Shown piece by piece: positions 57,236 to 64,000 of a DNA stretch of 64,000 nt. Every line of letters begins with the position of its first letter. Positions within the stretch are counted from its first letter, which is position 1. A program made the translations under genes and the position numbers. The stretch lies in NCBI RefSeq assembly GCF_049243985.1, contig NC_135374.1, forward strand, positions 67,633,434-67,697,433. The letters run 5' to 3'. The notes below the pieces were generated by a model. The model had not been told where the DNA came from, ran no database searches, and saw nothing but the letters and a program-made list of their open reading frames with translations. This DNA comes from Paroedura picta. Its lineage: Eukaryota; Chordata; Lepidosauria; Squamata; Gekkonidae.

Positions 57236-57960
57236 GAAAGGTGAAAGGAATCCCCTGGAATTCACCCACATTAGCTGTGGAGTTAGGAATATGTGGTCTT
57301 ATATGTGGTCCTATTTTTCTACCAAGTAGAATACTTGTTTCCCTAAGTAACAATATATATGAGGTGTTTTGGGGGCTTTTTGTTTGGAATATATGCACCT
57401 TTGAAATGGGAAGACTTCAAATTTGGGGGTGGGGAAAGGAACAGAAAGGGGTCTCTTTTAAACAATGAAAAACCAAAAGCAACTAGAACTGGAAATAATG
57501 TTGTTTCCAGTTTGTGTTATAATAATACTAGTTAAATACATCATGGATACATTTTAAGTAAAGAAATCTGACCTGCTGGAAACAAAAAAAAAGAGAGCAG
57601 AATGAATGCAATCACATTTTAAAGATCTACCCCTGCTATTAAATAGACTGGGATGTTTCATAACATCCCCCCAATTTACATTTCATTGCTTCTTTAGAAT
57701 TTAAAATTTCCTTTTAAAAAAGCATCTGCAGTTAATGAATAACTTAGAATAGCATTTAAAGAGTCACATGCAAGAGTTTTAATCTACACTGGAAGAGGAG
57801 TGATTCCCTTTGCCCCAATTACCGAAGAAGGCAAGGATACATTCCTGAGAAATACAAGGGAGACCTCTGGTGACAAACTACAGTAATGCTAGCTAGACGT
57901 TCAAGTTGCAAACAACATTTGCCACTGCTGATTCAATAGTCTATAGTCTCAAAAGCATAA
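57236..57960. other. Intergenic, nothing recognised
   Basis: No coding or classified repeat sequence. Confidence 0.4.
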
Positions 57961-57964
57961 CCTT

Positions 57965-60345
57965 TGATATTCATTCATTCATTCATTCATTCATTCAATT
58001 TCTAGGCCACCCTTCTCCAGAAGGTCTTGAGGCGGCTTATAAGAAGAAAAATTTAAATGTTAACATAGCTAAAATACATTATCAGTTAAACCATCTCCGT
58101 GGCCTGACGTTGACTGGTGAACATAATTGGCCCAGCTTTGATGGCAAGGAATGGATCAGGCAGAAGCTGGGGGAGGGGGTAGGCAGGGGGAGCTTTTCAG
58201 GTGGTAAGAGTGCAGCCTTGGCCTCAACCAAACGTCAGGGGGAAGAGCGGTGTCTTGCAGGCCCCTTGGAATTCTGGGACCTCCATAAAGGCCTGGATCT
58301 CTGACAGCAGCTCATTCCACCAGGCTGGAGCCAGGGCCAAAAAATTTGAGGCCAGGCACACTCCTCTGGAGGAGGACCCACAACATATTTTTATTATTTA
58401 TTTACTTACTTTTTTATTGCATTTGTATGCCACCCTCAGGGCAGTTAACATGGAATGTAAAAGAAGAATGCATCATACTTGGTTTTTGGTCAAACAGAAA
58501 TACAGCAATAGTAGTAGTAACAACAACAACACCAACAACAACAGAAAATAGCAATTTAACAGGATAACAATCAAGCAAGTCCATGGTTCAGTTCAGGGAG
58601 GTTTAGGGGCTCAGTGGGTGTTGCTGGTTCTGGTTGACCTCCACCAAATGCCTGGCAGAAGAGGTTCATTGGGTCCTGACCACGTATAGCCTTGAAGTAA
58701 TTACCAGAACCTTTAACCTGATCCGGAATTCAACTGGTAGCCACTGCAGCTGTTGAAGGATGGGCCAGATGCAGGACCTCCATGTTGTTGCTGTGAGGAC
58801 CCTGGACATGCTTTTTGGACCAGCTGTAGTTTCCAGATCAAGGTTAAGAGAAGCCCTGCATAGAGTGAGTTGCAGAAGTCCATTCTAGAGGTCACTGTTG
58901 CATGGATCACTGTGGCTAGGTCTTTTGGGGCCAAGTAGGACACTAGTAGTTTGGTTTGGTGAAGGTGGTAGAATCCCAGTTGTGCTACTCTTGTGATCTG
59001 AGCTTCCATTGAGAAGGAAGCATCCAGGATCACACCCAGGTTCCTGGTGGAATGAGCCATGGATAGCTGCACTCCATCCAAGGTGGGAAGATTCATTTCC
59101 TCACATGGTCCTTTCCTGCCCAGCCATTGAACCTCCGTATTTGAAAGACTGTGCTTCAGACGATTCTGTATGAGCAATTTCATCACCTGCTTCCAGGCAT
59201 CTGGCTAATGCTTCTGGGAGAGAGTCAGGGCTGGCATCTATCAGGAGGAAGAGCTGGGTATCATCTGCATATCGATGACATCCCAGCCCAAACTTTATTT
59301 ACATTGTGAAGAGCTTTTTGGAGGGGGGGGATACAGAGAGAGAGTCCCTCAGGTATGCAGGTCTTAGACCATGTAAGGCCTTAAAGGTTAAAACCAACAC
59401 CTTAAACCTGAGCCAAACTCAACTGGCAGCTAGTGCAGCTGCTTAAGGTTGTATATGAGCTGTCCAAGGGGTCCACATAGGGACCTAAGCAGCTGCACCT
59501 TGAACCAGCTGTAGCTTCCAGTCAGGAATAATGGAAGGCCTGCAAAGAGCAAGTTACAGAAGTCCAGACTGGAGGTGACCATTGCATGGATCACTGTGGC
59601 TAGGTGATCTGGGACCAGGTAGGGCGCTAGTAGCATAGCCTGATGTAGATGGAAAAACACCTGGTGAGCTACTTTGGTGATCTGCTCTTCCATGGATAAA
59701 GAGGAATCAAAGATCACTCCCAAATTCTTGACAGTGTGAGCAGCCTAAAACTGTACTCCATCAACTGTACTCCATCAACTGTACTCCCTTCCTCCCCAGG
59801 CACGGGACCTCCATCTTCAGGGAGTTGAGCTTCAGGTAGCTTTGCTGGAGCCAGTCTGTCACAGCTTCCAGACACTAGACCAACGATTCATCCATCCACT
59901 CATTAACACAGCTGGGTGCCATCTGCATATTAAATATAATAATAAATAAATAAATAAATAAATATTGGGGAAATCCCAGCCCATACCTCTGGAGGGTGCA
60001 TAAAGATGTTAAAAAGAACCGAAAGAATCATGTCTTAAGGAACCCGACACTGGAGTTTACAGGAGTGTGATTTTTCCTTCCCGATAGTGACTCTCTGTCC
60101 CTGACCATGGAGAAATATGGCCAGCCATCATAAGGCTGTTCCCCATATGCCCACATTGATGAGGCGGTGAGCTTTCAGCTCATGGCCTACTATGTCAAAC
60201 GCTGTGGTAAGACCTAACAAACCAGCAGTGCCAGCCTGCCTCGGTCAAGCTGTCTTCAGAGGTCATCTGTCAGAGCAATTAGCACTGTCCATACCCCATG
60301 GCTGGGTTGAAAACTGGACTGGAAAGAGTCCAGAACCTGTGACTC
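57965..60345 (-). mobile_element. Nested L2-like LINE copies (at least three)
   Basis: Three minus-strand pieces lie head to tail. 57965-58378 is a 3' tail. 58379-59222 has LPTLDGVQLSMAHSTRNLGV, MEAQITRVAQLGFYHLHQ and LATVIHATVTSRMDFCNSLY. 59223-60345 has an RT part and MGVIFDSSLSMEEQITKVAH then LATVIHAMVTSSLDFCNLLF. All are decayed. (ATTC)n at 57970-57997 and (AATA)n at about 59940-59963 are simple runs. Confidence 0.8.
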
Positions 60346-60629
60346 AGATGTTATCCAGCACTTTGCATACATACCTTACAAACATTTTACAGATGAAGCC
60401 TGTTTGTATTTGTAATATCCCTGGTCTTGACTTTGCATCCAATAATCACTCCCTTGGTTTTATTTCCCCCATACACACACATTGCTGAAGACTGAGTTTT
60501 CTCCTTTACATGCAGTATCAATTAGCCTGCAGTATCACCTTCTGTCAGGGCTAGCATGCAGGCACAATTAGCTGAGACTGTAGACTCACCCCAGAGACAC
60601 TTAGGCCATTTCTAGCTTTTGAGGCTCAT
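60346..60629. other. Intergenic spacer between LINE copies
   Basis: Nothing is recognised here. Confidence 0.35.
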
Positions 60630-61240
60630 GTGTGCATGAGAACAGTCATCAAGTAACTTACAACTTATGGTAACTCTATGAATTTATGACCTTCAAAACA
60701 TCCCATCATTAACAACAGGACTTCATCATTAACAGGACAACATCATTAACAACAGGACTTGCAAACTGCAGGCTTCCTTGACTGAATCAATCCATCTTAG
60801 TTCAGCAGTGGAATAGGCTGCCTAAGGAGGTGGTGAGCTCCCCCTCACTGGAAGTCTTCAAGCAAAGGTTGGATACACACTTTTCTTGGATGCTTTAGGA
60901 TGCTTAGGGCTAATCCTGCGTTGAGCAGGGGGTTGGACTAGATGGCCTGTATGGCCCCTTCCAACTCTATGATTCTATGATTCTATGATTCATGTTGGGT
61001 CTTCCTCTGTTCTCTCTGCCTTCAACCTTTCCTAGCATTAATGTCCCTTACAGTGACTCTTGTCATAATATGACCAAAGAATGAAAGCCTCAGTTTAGTC
61101 ATTTTTATTTCTTGGGAGAATTTCAGCTCGGTTTGATCTAGAACCCACTGATTTGCCTTTTTGCTAGCTGTAATAAAAATGTAAAAAATGACTACATAAG
61201 ATACACATAAAAACAAAGTATGGAAAATATCAAATACCAA
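60630..61240 (-). mobile_element. RTE-type LINE C-terminal/3' region, split by CR1
   Basis: Minus-strand translation gives KKANQWVLDQTELKFSQEIK and MTKLRLSFFGHIMTR, matching the end of RTE/BovB-like ORF2. The plus-strand landmark gaatcaatccatctta joins catgttgggtcttcctctgt across the CR1 insert at 60793-60996. Confidence 0.72.
60793..60996 (+). mobile_element. CR1 LINE 3' end nested in RTE
   Basis: ttcagcagtggaataggctg, gcaaaggttggatacacact and gggttggactagatggcctg, ending with repeated gattctat units. A young-looking, strongly truncated copy. Confidence 0.92.
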
Positions 61241-61574
61241 GAAATTAATGTGTCTAAATGTGAGGTCCCGTTTGACCCTGAGTCCCAGGCCTAATGGCCA
61301 TCCTCCCCCAAATCCTGACTAGCCCTGATCACAGACACAAGATTTGGCTACACAACAGTCTCTGTTGGTTCCTCTGGTCTCTTCATCACTACTCCCCTGG
61401 CCATCTGCTGTACTCATGTTTGAAGTGCTGTTGAGTTCACTTAACTAGTAAGTTCCCTGAATGATGTAATGACCCAACCAGGTCACTTAGGTAGCCAACT
61501 TTCCAGAAACAACTTTGTGTAAGATGTGGCTTCAGACGTTCATAGTATTATTACAGTTATAACTTTCTGTCTGT

Positions 61575-61815
61575 CTGAACATAACAAGAAGAAGAAAAAG
61601 AAGAAAAAGAAGAAGAGTTGGTTCTTATATGCCGCTTTTCCGTACCCAAAGGAGGCTCAAAGTGGCTTACAATCACCTTCCTATTCCTCTCCCTACAACA
61701 GACACCCTGTGGGGTGGGTGAGGCTGAGAGAGCCCTGATATTACTGCTCGGTCAGAAGAGCTTTATCAGAGCCGTGGCGAGCCCAAGGTCACCCAGCTAA
61801 CCACTACACCAAACA
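61575..61815 (-). mobile_element. tRNA-derived SINE with A-rich/GAA tail
   Basis: The reverse complement has ggtgtagtggtta (A-box-like), gctgggtgaccttgggct, cacagggtgtctgttgta and gattgtaagccactttgagc. On the plus strand it begins with a gaagaagaaaaag run, the expanded TTCTTC tail. Confidence 0.8.
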
Positions 61816-64000
61816 AGGTAAAGGGAGGTGGTCAAAGACAGATAACACTTCCATGCAGAAGTTCATTTCCAAACAATTGATCTGTTTGATTAGAATAAAA
61901 CTTTATTAATTTCCAAGCGCTCCACAACAAAATGGTTCCATTGGTTGTTTAAAGAGTGCAGGACACATTTGAAAGAGTCTCATTCAAACCTCATCTAAAC
62001 ATGAAATCAATGGAGGGAAAAAGACTACTACTAAGAATTTAAAAATGCCATATTCAAATAATAGCATTCTGAGGCTGGTTTTTGCAGTTAGTTTTCTCTA
62101 GATTCCTTTTCTAAGAAAAAGATACAGGATCATTTATAGTGTGAGGCAATTGGAGATTGTGTGTGTGTTTAAAAAATGGGGATATGGATTGATTCTATTT
62201 CTGCCCTCTAGTGTGTTGTTTCTTTTGCTTCACAGTGGCTTGTTTCCATGGCAGCTGCATTTATCCTCAATAAGGCTGTTCCCCATATCCTCAATAGCCA
62301 TTCTGTGGCTGGTTTTGTAGAGTATGAAGAAGGTTCTGGCATAACATGCAAAGGAAAAACTTGTCCTCTCTCCCATAAGGAAGGGCATAATTAATCCTTG
62401 TGTGTGGATGTTGGCAAATATTTACCACAAGGGATATATGTAAGCTTCCCTTTTCAATGCTACAGGACACAGATTCTGTTGCACAATTCTTATTTTATTT
62501 ATATTTCAATTTCTATACCACCACTCCCAAGTGGCTCATAAATAACAATCTAAACCCACTCTTGATTCTCTTTCTTCTCCTTTAATAAATGACGTCTAAA
62601 TGTGTTACATTTAAAGCTGCAACCCAGGTGTGTCTGTGTGCGTGCACATGTACACACACGTGGGTTGGTTCTTTAATCGTAACAAATGTAGAGCTGCACA
62701 CCTTTGCATTTATGAGCCTGAGTTATCCTGCTTGCTCTTCTCTTGCTAGAGCTTAAGAGGACTAATCGCAGAGCACAGACTGTGGCATATGCAGGTAAAA
62801 AATCACTGGTTTTCCAGAAGGAGGCTGAGCTTTCTGAGGTCTCTCACAGGGTAGATTGGTGTTGTGATCTCACATAGAAATTCAAGACTTTAATACCAAC
62901 TGCTAATGGAAAATTACAAGGTATACTGACTAAATGGTTTTTCTCACAAGCCATTGTTATTGAAGCTAAAAAAAGAAACTGCTGTCACATTAATCTTTGT
63001 AGTGTTGCTAAACAGGTAAAGTAGGAAAAATATTCACCATAGCAGATCATAATTATTAGAAGCCATTGTGAACAACCCAGTACAATGCTATTTGACTGAC
63101 ATTGAATATAATGGTATATCCAACTACACTGACACAGTATTTTATATACAGGAGCACAGGTTGGATGTGTGCATTATTTTGACGCAGAAATGAAAAACAC
63201 AGTAAAAATGGTATATATCAAAAGGTGAATAATTTAGTGATGTCAAAAAAAAAAAAAAAAGGTTCTTTGAAAGCATTTAAGCCAACAGGGATGAGTTCCT
63301 AGTTGAACTTAGTTGAACTTAGGCAAATCAGATGTTTCAAGTTAAAACCAAGTTCTACTCAAGCTTTTACTGTATTCTCTAGAAACACACTGCATTTGTC
63401 TGTGAATACCACGCATTGTTATCACTGCATAAATAGCTGCTTTTCCTATGGGATGCTATAATGAATGCGAATAGCAGTGTTGGAAGTGGTCACAGGATAT
63501 TGTATGTGAAAAGACAATAACAGTTCGATGTTAACTTCCAGAACGAAGCCTACAACATATCTGCATGTTCTGATGCAGCAGACCTGATGGAATGAAAGGG
63601 ATGACTCATGCCTCATAAGCTTCTCTCATTCAAAGTCTTCTATTATTAGCAACAACTTGTCTCATTTGCATGCAAGAGGAATCCAACTCACAGTGACTAT
63701 TAGCTGTTCTGACAATTGTCATATGTAACTTGGTTACTGAACAGAGGAATCACATGTCTAGAATACATTGATGCAGATCAATTGAGCTGTCACATTGATT
63801 TCCATGCCAGAATATGCCTTACTGTTCAAGCACAGCACTCCACACTGTTATATATTGTGCTGGTGTAGCAGGCATTTGCATCACACTGCGCCTCCCCTTC
63901 ACTTTACTAGCTTTCTTTTTCACGACTGGCTGCACATCTTAAACTGACGGGCTTTATCGTCCTCCTGCAAAGACTCTGCTATGGATCCAGGCTATACTCA
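61816..64000. other. Intergenic to window end, no gene found
   Basis: Only a short L2-like tail (about 62489-62545), a TG/CA run (62625-62660) and an 18-base A run (63246-63263) were seen. PRRG1, the next human gene upstream of LANCL3, was looked for and not found here. Confidence 0.45.

Overview
The window is a piece of a vertebrate genome, very probably a squamate reptile and possibly a gecko. Split genes have clean GT-AG junctions. The interspersed repeats are CR1, L2-like and RTE/BovB LINEs, tRNA- and 5S-derived SINEs, many hAT-like and Harbinger-like MITEs, a DIRS fossil and Helitron-like ends. The gecko guess rests on remembered repeat types; no species call is possible from sequence alone.

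Two protein-coding genes are present, both on the minus strand. XK (Kx membrane transport/scramblase-family protein) has three coding exons at 12286-12530, 7694-7956 and 1764-2593, giving a 445-residue protein. LANCL3 (LanC-like 3) has five coding exons at 44896-45459, 26796-26919, 25500-25697, 23422-23629 and 21536-21695, giving 417 residues. All junction phases agree and both products are about the same length as the human proteins. LANCL3 followed by XK in the same orientation is also the order on the human X short arm, so this is a conserved syntenic block. The two proteins are not known to work together.

Layout: 1-1763, BovB tail, fold-back MITE and probable XK 3' UTR. 1764-12530, XK with repeat-laden introns. 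12-13 kb, XK CpG island. 13-21.5 kb, spacer with degenerate tandem arrays and a long AT-rich, repeat-poor stretch that may include the LANCL3 3' UTR. 21.5-45.5 kb, LANCL3, whose 18-kb first intron holds a Harbinger-like MITE, a hairpin-rich Helitron-like element, an L2-like LINE, a DIRS fossil, microsatellites and one exon-like open segment on the opposite strand. 44.9-45.8 kb, LANCL3 CpG island. 46-64 kb, upstream intergenic DNA made of nested CR1, L2-like, RTE and hAT copies plus a Ty3/Gypsy integrase fossil.

I see no bacterial-type system, CRISPR array or viral locus. The most unusual structures are the run of seven GC-rich hairpins inside the Helitron-like element (29.70-30.07 kb), the exon-like segment at 39446-39669, the twin Harbinger-like elements in neighbouring LANCL3 introns, and several elements whose target-site duplications can be read directly.
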